Source: Flaveria trinervia | Taxonomy: Eukaryota > Streptophyta > Magnoliopsida > Asterales > Asteraceae | Direction of reading: 5' to 3' | Assembly: GCA_025506515.1 (NCBI GenBank) | Contig: CM046442.1 | Coordinates: forward strand, 12,863,406-12,927,405 | Length of the DNA stretch: 64,000 nucleotides | Shown: positions 10,290 through 19,860 of the stretch, one piece after another | Position numbering within the stretch: position 1 is the first letter of the stretch | Layout: every line of letters begins with the position of its first letter | Notes under the pieces: model-generated | Told to the model about the DNA's origin: nothing | What the model saw: only the letters and a program-made list of their open reading frames with translations | The model's database searches: none | Made by a program: the position numbers and the translations under genes

Positions 10290-11429
10290 ATGAGTACGAA
10301 GCACAACATATGTGCTCATCTAGATCTGACATCCAGAAATGCTTCAGACTTTTCTGGCATTATCACCTTTCTAAGGAGATCGAGAATTGCACATGCTATA
10401 TCTGCTCCATGTACCCCATATCGTTCTATACAGCAGGCCTTCTAGGAAGGTGCAGTAGTTGACCGATCTTCTAAGCCTCACTGTATCAGGAGTATATCTT
10501 TAGAGAGGCGATTGAGATCACAGAGGTGATCTCAGGATTGTGCTGCAGTTTGGGGAAGATGCTGACTGTCCTACTAGACTACACCCCCTTACTGTCAGAG
10601 GATGTTTTCTTCGAGCTAAGTACTCTGGGGACATCAATGCAGGGGTGCTCAACAAGAGCAACCTGTGTCCCCCGTTCAAGTACCTTGCTCACATACTGCT
10701 GAAGTGCATAGCGTCCAGGAAGGGAGGATTTGATGAGTTGTCAGATCGGATCCAGAACGCCTATGTAGCGTTGGTGCTGAACCATCCGTTCAGCTTCTAC
10801 AGGATGATTTTCTCCTACTTAGTGGAGAACATTGAGGGGAAAGGGAAGGATGGCTTTTGCATGTACCCTCGATTCATGCAGATGATTATAAGACCAGAAG
10901 CTCCCTTCCCTGCCGAAGGAGAAGGAAGATGCAATAGTGCTTGAGGTGATGGATGATACCACCTTAGGCCGATGAAGGTGTACAGGGAAAGCAGGTGAAA
11001 CCCTCTATCAGGAGACTATTCGGGCATCTGGCCCATGAGGACTATGTGGGGCCAGCTCGGAGGAAGTGGCGTCACGATGATAGTGATTCTGATGTTGAGC
11101 AGATTGCTCTACCCTCTGATGACTCTGATGATGATGATAGCGGGGATGCTGGAGATACCATGCCCATTCCACCGAGGGGCACAACGACTGATAGTACACC
11201 TCCAATATCTGCCCCCACTGGAGATATAGCAGAGTCGGCTGGGTTTCACCAGGATTTTATACCCGGTGAGGATGATGAGGAGTCAGATGAGGAGCCACTG
11301 ACTAGGACTGTGGGAAGCAAAGTCATTCCCATAGAACATGGACTCCGGGCGGTTGGTGAACGCCCCAGTGGATCGGGAGAGACTGCCGCTGACCCGACCT
11401 TGCTCCAGAGCCGTCCAGCCGTGTTCTAG
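10290..11429 (+). pseudogene. Accessory ORF3 of A, N-terminal half
   Basis: I propose the start ATG at 10290 (MSTKHN), because that frame gives a conserved-looking block DFSGIITFLRRSRIAHAIS...PYRSIQQAF, then a TAG. The next block (10540-10944) contains GCFLRAKYSGDINAG, FKYLAHILLKC, RKGGFDELS, ALVLNHPFSF and MYPRFMQMII. The same succession occurs in element E's ORF3. An acidic linker (DDSDSDVEQ, DDEESDEEP) follows to 11429. From memory, similar ORFs in composite-family genomes are often labelled synaptobrevin or longin-like. I see no support for that function. Function unknown; broken by stops and frameshifts. Confidence 0.7.
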
Positions 11430-12307
11430 GGGGAGCATCCTCCTCAATAGGATCGAGGAAGAAAAGGATGGCTCAGCCCCATGGCATGAAGAAAAAGAAG
11501 CGCAGACACACCTACATCACCACCTCAACCACTACCATAACCACCTCTACAGCCACAACCACCACCACGACCACCTCCACAGCAACCACTACCATTCCCA
11601 CACCCCCTACCACTGTCACCACACCACCCACCACACATATATCCCATCCACCACTATATCATTCACACCTACATCACCACTATCATCTAGACCTAACCCA
11701 ATCTTCACCACTGCCACCACTACTACCACTAGCCACCAAGTCGGGCCATCTTCACATCCCACCCACCTATATGGATCACCTCTACCTCCCATTGGGGTAG
11801 AGGAACAACTATTAGCGCTGAACCGTATGTGATGCACCTGTTAGCAGCCAATGACGAGAAGATTGTGGGCAGATTCGTCAGCTGGCAGATCTCACAGCTG
11901 CACAGTCCCACAGATCTCTCAGCAGGCACAGCAAATGGCTGCTCAGAGCAAAGAGATTGCCCAACTCCAAGAGCATAGATTCATATCAGCAAAGAAGATT
12001 GAGGAGTTGGAGGATGCTAAAAAGTCTATTATGCTCAAGCTCAAGGACTAAAGATGGCCTCTGAAGATAAAGGAAGGAGATGGTGATGAGGTGAGGATGA
12101 TGATAAGGATGAAGATGAAGATAGTGATGATGATGAAGGGATGAGGAAGAAAAGACAGAGGACAGGCAGAAGGATGATGATGATGAAGGAGGAGATGCAC
12201 CTGCATCTGCCTTAGCTCAGGTCAAGAAAGAAGATCAAAGAGAAATCAAGACCAACGAGCTTCCTCTTCTGCCGCACCAAGTGATGATCCAGCGATTCAA
12301 GATAAAA
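11430..12307 (+). pseudogene. Accessory ORF3 of A, low-complexity and coiled-coil middle
   Basis: The stretch 11500-11790 is CCA/CAC-rich and reads as Thr/Pro- or His-rich peptide depending on frame. A Gln/Glu/Lys coiled-coil segment lies at about 11905-12048 (QQAQQMAAQSKEIAQLQEHR). A GATGATGA-rich acidic stretch (12075-12195) and a Lys/Ser-rich basic stretch follow, ending at a candidate splice donor. It links the two conserved halves of ORF3. It resembles the variable linker region of E's ORF3 in composition only. Confidence 0.5.
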
Positions 12308-12451
12308 GTAATGATTAGATGATTATGTATTTGATAGATTTTGTACTTGAATCATGTATTAAACTTATGTATTTGATGTTCATATTAGATATTATATTTC
12401 TTTCTTGATTATTAACTAATGTTTGATGTGTTACATGTTTACAATAAGCAG
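12308..12451 (+). other. Candidate spliceosomal intron in ORF3 of A
   Basis: A 144-base AT-rich gap with a GT donor (AAAA/GTAATG) and AG acceptor (ACAATAAGCAG/AT). Removing it joins the upstream frame (SDDPAIQDK) to the downstream frame (PNFQRDEF) without a shift. That downstream frame is also the frame of 12511-13653. The sequence within it has stops in this phase. Confidence 0.5.
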
Positions 12452-13653
12452 ATCCAAACTTTCAAAGGGACGAATTTGATGTTGCTCCCCTTCAACAGAT
12501 CAAGACTCAATTGACTATGATTCTTGATCTGCAAGGGATTGTCAGGAGATCTGTGAGTTATACCCCTAAAGAAGGGGAAATAATTCATGATCTTTCAAAT
12601 GAGCAACTGGCTGAAATGTTCAAGCTGAACTCAGATGAGATCATTAAGGATGCTCCAACTTTTGAGTCTACCATTGAAGAAGAGCTAAATGACATTAATG
12701 AGATAGAGATAGAAGACATCACAACATAGCACTATCCTCAGTACACTGACAACGAGGGAAATGTGGTCTCTAATCTGGGTGAATCCCTAGTCAGTGATAC
12801 ATTTGAGGTATTGGATCAGATGGGGCAGGAGTCTGAGAAGATTGAAGGAAAAGCCCAAGCCTCAAACAACGATGTTGATATCAGAAATGCAGAATGGGCT
12901 GCTTGTTTCGAAGAAATCCGAGCCCAACACGTAGCTCCTAAACAGAATGTCTACACCAAACTCTACAGAGTGAAGAAACATCATAAGGTGTCAGGCAGGA
13001 TTATTGCGTGGGCACATTTCGAGGATCTAAATGTTTATGCAATAAAGAGGGAAAATGGCATAGAGTACTTTAGATTTCCACATGATCTAAAGACTCTACC
13101 TAGTTTTGAGCTCAACCAGCTGGCTAAATTGAAGTTATTATATGCTGACCCAAGGAAGATGTCAGGCTGGTTTGAGGCCGCCCTAAAGAAAGAGTACCAC
13201 TCTAGGTGGGTCAACTTCAAACCTCAACAACCTACGAGGTATATCAGACGATCTGAAGTTGACTCCATCACTGGTAAGCCCAAGATAGTGCTGAAGTGGA
13301 GTTCCCCAAGAACAATGTCTAGAATCCCTCTCAGGGAAATGCCACAGGACTTCACTCCACACTTTAAGTGGTGGTATTATGATTGGAGAACCGGGGAGGC
13401 GATCATAGTTCTAAATAAAGAGGGACAAATGGATACCATCAGGGTGTTTGACCCAATGTGGCTCACTAACTTGTCTGATAATGATGTCTACACATATACA
13501 AGTGGCCACTATTCTATGACCCGCAAGATATTGTACAACCCCCAATTCCAAAATGTCATAAGACTCTGCTTTGCGTACGAGATACATGCAGGAGTCACAA
13601 GAGAGGAAAAGTACAAAAAGTATGAAGAAGTGATGCAGAAGGTAAGACATTAG
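12452..13653 (+). pseudogene. Accessory ORF3 of A, C-terminal half
   Basis: One frame runs from 12452 to 13653, interrupted only by a TAG at 12727-12729. The N-terminal part is acidic (EEELNDINEIEIEDI). The long open part from 12763 encodes about 296 residues rich in aromatic and basic residues, including RVKKHHKVSGRIIAWAHF, RWVNFKPQQPTRYIRR and HFKWWYYDWRTGEAIIVL. I recognise no domain, signal peptide or membrane span. The stop lies about 15 bases before the polypurine tract, so the ORF fills the space up to the 3' LTR. Its long open length suggests coding constraint until recently. Confidence 0.6.
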
Positions 13654-13666
13654 ATAGATCTAGGTC

Positions 13667-13676
13667 CAAGGGGGAG
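13667..13676 (+). other. Polypurine tract of A
   Basis: Purine-rich CCAAGGGGGAG immediately precedes TG and the 3' LTR. It is the plus-strand primer site. Confidence 0.85.
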
Positions 13677-13678
13677 TG

Positions 13679-14405
13679 TGTTGATACATATATGTACTAG
13701 ATCCTGATCTAAATGTAATATGTCTTACACTTATTTAACTATTGGTACTTAATGAAATACAGAATGTTTGGTTGTGTTTATAATGTTTAATATTTCATTA
13801 ATGAGTTGATTAATGCATATTGACGTAATTATATAGGTTTGTGATTGTTTGAAGTGTTATGCATAATGTTATAATATTGAATACACTCAAACTTGTGAAG
13901 TGAAGTTCTCATGCATCCGAATGGACCATGCACCCCAATAGTGGTCATGCGTCCGAATGGCCATGCGACTAAGTGTCCATGCGCCTAAATAGTCCATACC
14001 CTGAACAACTTCATGCGATTGACTCAGGCGCACGACTGAACACTCAGCCGTGCGAATGGATCAAACGCATAGCTCAATCGCACGAATGAACCATGCTAAT
14101 GGTTCAGTCGCCCGATTGAGCAATACTAACCTATAAATACCACCTAATTCATGGAAAAACGTAAGCATTGATTCCTATTCGACTCCAGACGTACCCTAGT
14201 CGTCGAGAAGCCTCGAAGTTCGTACTCCAAGTTCATAGAACGCTGCAGATCGATTCCTTATCGATTCTTAACGTTAGATTCAATTCCTTATTGTTTCTAC
14301 CAGCGTTCTCACTGATTGGATCGCCAATAAAATAGGATTCCGCACTATTTGGTTGGTTTAACACGTTAATCAGTTGGTGTTTCGTTTAAATACAAGATCC
14401 TAACA
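13679..14405 (+). repeat. 3' LTR of element A
   Basis: Matches the 5' LTR end to end (TGTTGATACA...CCTAACA) with small indels and scattered substitutions. It is followed by the TSD ACTAT at 14406-14410. Confidence 0.92.
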
Positions 14406-14410
14406 ACTAT

Positions 14411-14792
14411 GTGCAAGTTTCATCAGGTCTTACTTAGCAAAACAAAGATGGAACATGATGTGGTGAAAGAGATTCATAAAGTATCATTACCTGGTGTGTT
14501 TAGGCTACTACAACACATGCATTCAAATAAGCCAATACATACTATACTTTGTGATAAGTGTTCACAATTGAATAAGTCTTTAATTCATCACTGCATGTAT
14601 CTTTTCTTCCAAGTTGAGCCTACCAACATATCTGCTAAGTCATTTCAGTCTTTCACATTTTGAAATTAAGCACAGTGAATGATATAACGACTATAATTAT
14701 ATTATTTCCTAGAGAATTCTTTTCTTCATCAAACTTGATTTTTTTGTGGTTTTCTAATGTTTTTTAATTGTTTTTGATGTTTTTCATGGTTT
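14411..14792 (-). other. Non-coding 3' region of copia element B, right of the A insertion
   Basis: Continuation of 461-1020 after removal of A. The plus-strand frame at 14409-14663 has no recognisable domain and spans non-coding element sequence. Confidence 0.5.
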
Positions 14793-15150
14793 TTACTCAA
14801 GGTTAATCATGCCAATTGACTGAACCAGAAATTCAAACCTACTAGGTTTAAATGCCTTGGTAAACAAATCAGCTAATTGATTTTCAGTTGGTACTTGAAT
14901 CAATTTGATTAAACCCTTTTCAGCACAGTCTCTCAAAAAGTGATATCTAATCTCAATATGTTTTGTTTTTGAATGCTGAACTGGATTATTAGTTATAAAG
15001 ACATCAGCTATGTTGTTAATAGAAATTGGTGTGTGCAAGAAGTTAAAACCATAATCAAGCATCTGGTTTTGAATCTAGAGAACTTGAGAGCAACATGCTA
15101 ATGCAGCAATATACTCAGCTTCTGCTGTGGACACAAATACATTTGTCTAC
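14793..15150 (-). pseudogene. pol: RNase H of B
   Basis: C-terminal pol segment with STAEAEYIAA, NNPVQHSKTKHIEIRYHF and ENQLADLFTKAF, typical of copia RNase H. Stops occur after VSWQCKK near 15148 and again near 15075, where a Trp codon would be expected. The upstream part of RNase H (TDSDYGGCNFNRKSTSGG) reads on the adjoining RT frame. Confidence 0.88.
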
Positions 15151-16361
15151 TTCTTACATTGCCAAGATACTAGTCTGGGACCAAGAAATTGGCAACCACC
15201 AGAAGTGGATTTTCTGTTGAAGTTGCATCCTCCATAATCACTGTCTGTGTAGATATAGAGATTAAATTCTCCTTCCATTGGATACCATGACCCAAGAGCT
15301 AGTTTGCCCTTCAGATATCTGAATATCCTCTTGACTGTGTTCACATGTGATTCTTTTGGATCAGCTTGATATCTGGCACACACACAAACACCAAACATAA
15401 TGTCAGGCCTACTAGTTGTCAGATACATAAGTGAACCTATCATTGATCGATAGTGAGTCTGATCCACTAATTTGCCTTCAGGGTCAGGTCCAATCTTCAC
15501 TTTAGTATCCACAGGAGTTCTGATAGACTGACAGTCAGCAAAGTGAAATTTCTTCAACATGGTTTCTACATATTTTGATTGGTTGATGAAGATTCCATCT
15601 GTTGTTTGTTGGATTTGCACCCCTAGAAAGAATGTGAGTTTCCCTATAGGACTCATTTGGAAGTTTGAGTGCATAAGGTCTTCAAATTCTTTGCAGAGTT
15701 GCTTGTTTGTCGAGCCAAATATAATGTCATCCACGTAGATCTGGACTAACAACATGTCTTTTCCTCTTTTTCTTCTGAAGAAAGTCTGATCAATCTTTCC
15801 TCTTTCACAACCATGTTCAAGAAGAAAGGATGATAGAGTCTCATACCACTTTCTTGGTGCTTGATGAAGACCATACAAAGCTTTGTCAAGCTTGAAAGCT
15901 CTGTGAGGGAAATTTGGATCTTCAAAGCCAGGTGGTTGACTCACATAGACTTCTTCAGCAATCTTTCCATACAGGAAGGCACACTTTACATCCATTTGAT
16001 AAACAGTAAATTTCATGGACGCAAAATATGCAAGAAAGATTCTGATTGCTTCTAGTCTAGCAACATGTGCAAACACTTTGTCATAGTCGATTCCTTCTTC
16101 TTAAGTGTATCCCTGTGCGACTAGTCTTGCTTTGATTCTGATGACAATCCCTCTATCATCAGTCTTATTCCTGTACAGCCATCTGGTACCGATAGGGTAT
16201 TGTCCTCCGGGAAGATCTACCAGTTGCCATACTTCTTGCTTCTTGAATTGGAGCAATTCTTCCTGCATTGCTTCAATCCATCTATTGTCTTGAAGTGCCT
16301 CTTTGATGTTTTTGGGTACTGTTTGACATAGAAAGCATGAGAACAAACAGATTGTTTGCAA
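15147..16361 (-). pseudogene. pol: Reverse transcriptase of B
   Basis: A long RVT_2 frame at 15147-16076 contains VARLEAIRIFLAYF, VYQMDVKCAFLYG, GLHQAPRKWYETLS and the catalytic QIYVDDIIFGS. It continues into RNase H. The N-terminal RT segment at 16101-16361 (EALQDNRWIEAMQEELLQF, GTRWLYRNKTDDRG, IKARLVAQGYT) is in the same reading sense. A TAA between the two segments stands where Gln is expected. The active site is intact. Confidence 0.92.
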
Positions 16362-16991
16362 TACTGGACTTGCTTCTTGTCACCCTCTCATTAAGATAAC
16401 CAATAATGGTTTCAACTGGATGATTCTTGTGTATTCTTGTGGTTGGAATGGTGTCACCAACAATAGTTAGATCAAGATTGGAGACATTCAGTTCATTATG
16501 GTCAGAGGCACATTCATCTTGTATTGTTGTTGAATTATGAAGATTGTCAACTTCTGTTTCACTAACTGCTATATCTTCAACAGCATTGAGATTGCTTGCA
16601 TCATTTGATGTACCTTGTGTTTCAACTGGATGAGAAGCCTGTTTTTGATTTCTGATCTCACTTGACAAGTCATCTGAGTGAGATGGTACCAGGCTGGGAC
16701 CTTCTTCAGAAGAAACACTAAGGTTTTGTGATAGTTGTCTGATGGAATCAGCTTGAAGAGGAACATCTTCATTCATGTGTTCATCAAATGTAGGTGGAAT
16801 CATTGGATAATTATCTCTTTTTCTACAGCTAATGAAGTATCACTTGAATGTATATTTCCTGCATCAGACAAGTGAAATTGGTCAAATGATTTTGTAAATG
16901 TGTCAATATCAAACAACCGGTCAGGACCATTTGTAGATTTGGGAAACGAATGTTCCTTGAATTGAACATTTGTAGATTCATCAATAATGTT
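16282..16991 (-). pseudogene. pol: Integrase-RT linker of B
   Basis: Ser/Glu/Asn-rich linker typical of the region between copia integrase and RT, open from 16803 to 16282. It ends in the sequence that leads into RT (HKNHPVETIIGYLNERVTRS). It has no enzymatic motifs. Confidence 0.75.
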
Positions 16992-17925
16992 CTATCTAGG
17001 ATTGAACACTCTATAAGCCTTTGAAACAGAAGAATAACCTACAAAGAATCCTTCATCTGACTTGGATGAAAATTTTCCCAAACGGTCTCGGGTGTTTAAT
17101 ATTGAGACTCGACAACCAAATGATTTGAGGAATCCAATAAATGATTTCCTATGAAAGATCAGTTCATAAGGTGTCATGTTACTTTCTTTAACAATCAGAG
17201 TTCGATTTTGCACAAAGCACGATATGTTAACTGCTTCTGCCCAAAAGGTATTGGCAGTTTAGCATTGGCTAGCATCATTCTTACTACTTCAATCAGTGTT
17301 CTATTTTGCCTTTCAGCTACCCCATTTTGTTGAGGAGTTCTAGCTGCACTGAATTGATGAGCAATGCCTTTGGTTGCACAAAAGGAACTCATACTTCATT
17401 TTTGAATTCAGTACCATTATCACTTCTTATTATTTTGACCTTGAGATCAAGTTAAATTTTAATTTTAGTGATAAATTCTTGAATGATTTAGGATGCTTCG
17501 TTTTTATGAAGTAGGAAGAACACCCATGTGAATCATGAAAAGTCATCAATGATCACTAAACAATACTGTTTCTTTCCCATACTCATTACATGAGTTGATC
17601 CAAACAGATCCATGTGAAGTAGCTTCAATGGAGTATTGTTAGTGTTCACCAACTTGGTTTTGTGAGACGATTTGTGTTGTTTTCCTTTGAGGCACGCTGA
17701 ACATTGATCAATAAAATAGAATTCTTTTTGAGGAAGACCAATGACATGGTTTCCTTTGACTAACTTATTCATATTTTTAAAATTAGTGTGCCCCAAACGT
17801 CTATGCCAAAGTTGTGACTCATCAAATGATGCTTTAGACAAAAGACATGTTTCTTCCTTAGGTGATGCAGAATACAGGTTTAAGATATATGTATTATTCT
17901 TCCTCGGTGTCTTTAAGACAACCAT
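16992..17925 (-). pseudogene. pol: Integrase of B, frameshifted
   Basis: The 17533-17925 segment has the HHCC zinc domain (WHRRLGHTNF...CSACLKGKQ) and LLHMDLFG with the first catalytic Asp. The segment at 17195-17392 carries PQQNGVAERQNRTLIE with the catalytic Glu. The region 16992-17213 has the C-terminal features NMTPYELIFHRKS and GFFVGYSSVSKAYRVFN. The central region 17393-17532 has stops and shifts, so the core is not contiguous. Confidence 0.9.
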
Positions 17926-18005
17926 TCTTCAGGGATCTGAAATCCAGGTTTTAGAATGTAGCAATGAGTGTCTATAAAGTGAGTGGAATATTTTTGGTCG
18001 CAGAT

Positions 18006-18225
18006 CTAAGACACGCTTAGCAAATTGAATTTCAGTTGTTCACAGTAGTTCACTCTGTCAAAGCTCAGCATCCCGTTTGTCACAGATCCTTCTCCTGTAA
18101 TTCTACCACCTTCTGAATCTCCACCGAATGCCACAGTAGTTCCTTGTATGTGCTTGAAGTCATGAAGGAGGGAATGATCTCCAGTCATGTGTCAGGAGCA
18201 TCCACTATCTACATACCATAGACTA
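18006..18225 (-). pseudogene. pol: Aspartic protease of B with a stop inside the active-site motif
   Basis: The DSGCS...HMTGD motif is present but a TGA (plus-strand TCA at 18192-18194) replaces the Arg codon expected between them. The frame continues after it through FGGDSEGGRITGEG and NLLSVS. The catalytic Asp codon is upstream of the stop, so the protease would be truncated at its catalytic loop. Confidence 0.87.
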
Positions 18226-18408
18226 TTAGACCTGTGTGGATGAACCTGCAAGCAAAAAGAACTAATTAGAATAGTGAACCCAAGCCATGATGGTCTTGGG
18301 TTTCCCGTTCCTATTCATGATGGTGACCTCCTTGTATTTCCCTCTAAATTGTGATTTGGATGGAGGTGTTCTGGGAGATTTTTGGTAATGAAAGGGTTGA
18401 TCATCTCA

Positions 18409-18933
18409 TCAACATCTATTAGGATTCAGATGAATAATGAAATCGTTGGTCTCTGTTTCTGTGTAAAAATTTAGCCTGTTTTCCTTATCAAAAGTAGATT
18501 TTTGTTTTGGAAGGTCAAATTGGTGTTTCATTGTGAGATGATTTCTTTGATCCTTCCTCAATTCCTTCAAATTATTTCTGTCATTTGTTGATCTAGGTGT
18601 CCTAGATTGAGTATTATAAGGATGAGGTCTGACAGAGTGCATCACAGTAGATGTTTTTGAGATGGGCTTGTGTTGGGGAATTCTTAACCCCTTCTGATTG
18701 AAGTAACAATTAGATGTATTGTGATTGTTCATGTCACAGATTGAACAATACTTGTTGAAATAGCAATATTTGGTGGAGTGATTGTTCATATCACAGATAG
18801 AGCAATATTGATTGAAGAAGCATTTATATGTCTTATGATTGAACATTTCACAAATGTCACAATACATTTGTTTGTTTCTTGAATCAGATTTTTCCTTGTG
18901 TGACTCAACTGATATTTTCTTTTGATGAGTCAC
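18409..18933 (-). pseudogene. Gag-protease spacer of B with three tandem CCHC knuckles
   Basis: Three consecutive C-X2-C-X4-H-X4-C boxes (CDICEMFNHKTYKC, CSICDMNNHSTKYC, CSICDMNNHNTSNC) lie at about 18706-18861. Each is separated by a short aromatic/Asn linker. They are distinct from the gag knuckle of the same element near 20250. The last two are nearly identical, suggesting local duplication. CCHC boxes bind nucleic acid, so an RNA-binding role is a reasonable inference. The rest of the segment is basic and Ser/Asn-rich. Confidence 0.8.
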
Positions 18934-19860
18934 TTTCTTTTCTTTAGGTGATGAATAAGAATCAGCCCTTTTAAGTAGTTTGCTTCACAACACTACCTTT
19001 GGTTAATTGTCTGGGTTGTTTATGTTTCTTCAACCTATTTCTTATTCTTTCTCAAGCTGGTCAACATGTTCCTATTGCATATATCAAACCTAACTCCCTG
19101 CCTTAATCTTGAAGACTGAGGTCTGATGATGTTTTATGTGTTGAACTCAGTGTTATAGTTTGTTTCTTTTGTAGTGAAACCTTTTCTGTTTTGCTTGAAT
19201 TTTGTGGAGATATATAATCTCATTATCAGAACTACTCTCAATAGTGGGTTTCACTGTCTTCACATATTTCTTTTTGCCTTGTAAAACAGATGGTATGAAT
19301 TTTATAAAAGGTACAATTGCTTTTATAGGGCTTGATGGTTTCATGACATTCACTATCTTGTCTGAACACTCTTTGATTTTGATTGGGTGACCTAGCTTGA
19401 TTTTATCCTTATTGGTTTCAATATAAACATTAGGTTTGTTTTGGATTAGTCACCTGTTTCACTACAGATTTAGGTTCCATAGTTTTAGGTTCAATTGCTT
19501 CAAAGTGAGACAGATTCAGGCATGACAGTGTAGTTGTCATTGTATGGTGAAGGACATGAATTATACCCAATCCTTGTCATGTCCTTTGGATCCTTTTGGG
19601 AATCAAGCATCTCTTGCAGCTTGACTGAAGACATTTGAAACTTTTCAAGTTTCACTTCAGTCATACATTGTTGAGCCTTAGATTAAGCTAACTTTTTAGT
19701 AAGTAGCTCATTCTCAGTTGCAAGAGTATACTTCTCACCATGCAGTTTTTCTATGTCAGAGATGAGAGATTTAATTTTGATTTCAAAGTTTTTTATTTCT
19801 CTTTTCATCATCTCTGACTTTACCTTTTCTTCTTTGATTTTATCAGCTATTTGTGGTTAT
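18934..19860 (-). pseudogene. Gag-protease spacer of B, coiled-coil part
   Basis: Minus-strand translation of about 19590-19860 gives a Lys/Glu-rich heptad-like stretch (KLHGEKYTLATENELLTKKL). The part at 19153-19353 is Lys/Pro/Ser-rich. Frames are interrupted by stops. It corresponds in position to the coiled-coil spacers of A, E and F. Confidence 0.6.

Larger units (their letters stand above)
1026..14405 (+). mobile_element. Complete Ty1/copia LTR retrotransposon A with accessory ORF3
   Basis: The element is bounded by matching LTRs (TGTTGATACA...CCTAACA) and a 5-bp TSD. Internally it has a tRNA-Met-type primer-binding site, gag, protease, an integrase remnant, RT and RNase H. It then has about 6 kb of extra sequence with an accessory ORF ending at the polypurine tract. 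Pol order (PR, IN, RT, RH) makes it copia. At 13.4 kb it is far longer than the usual 5-9 kb copia element, because of the post-RNase H region. Most of the integrase core is deleted and several frames are broken, so it is probably not autonomous. It sits inside the 3' part of element B. Confidence 0.93.

Noticed and set aside
10290..13653. ORF3 as a true envelope gene
   Set aside because: No signal peptide, membrane span or glycoprotein-like Cys pattern is visible. Only the position matches env-like genes.
14409..14663. Plus-strand 84-residue frame
   Set aside because: Lies in the non-coding 3' region of B; it shows no domain and starts inside the TSD of A.
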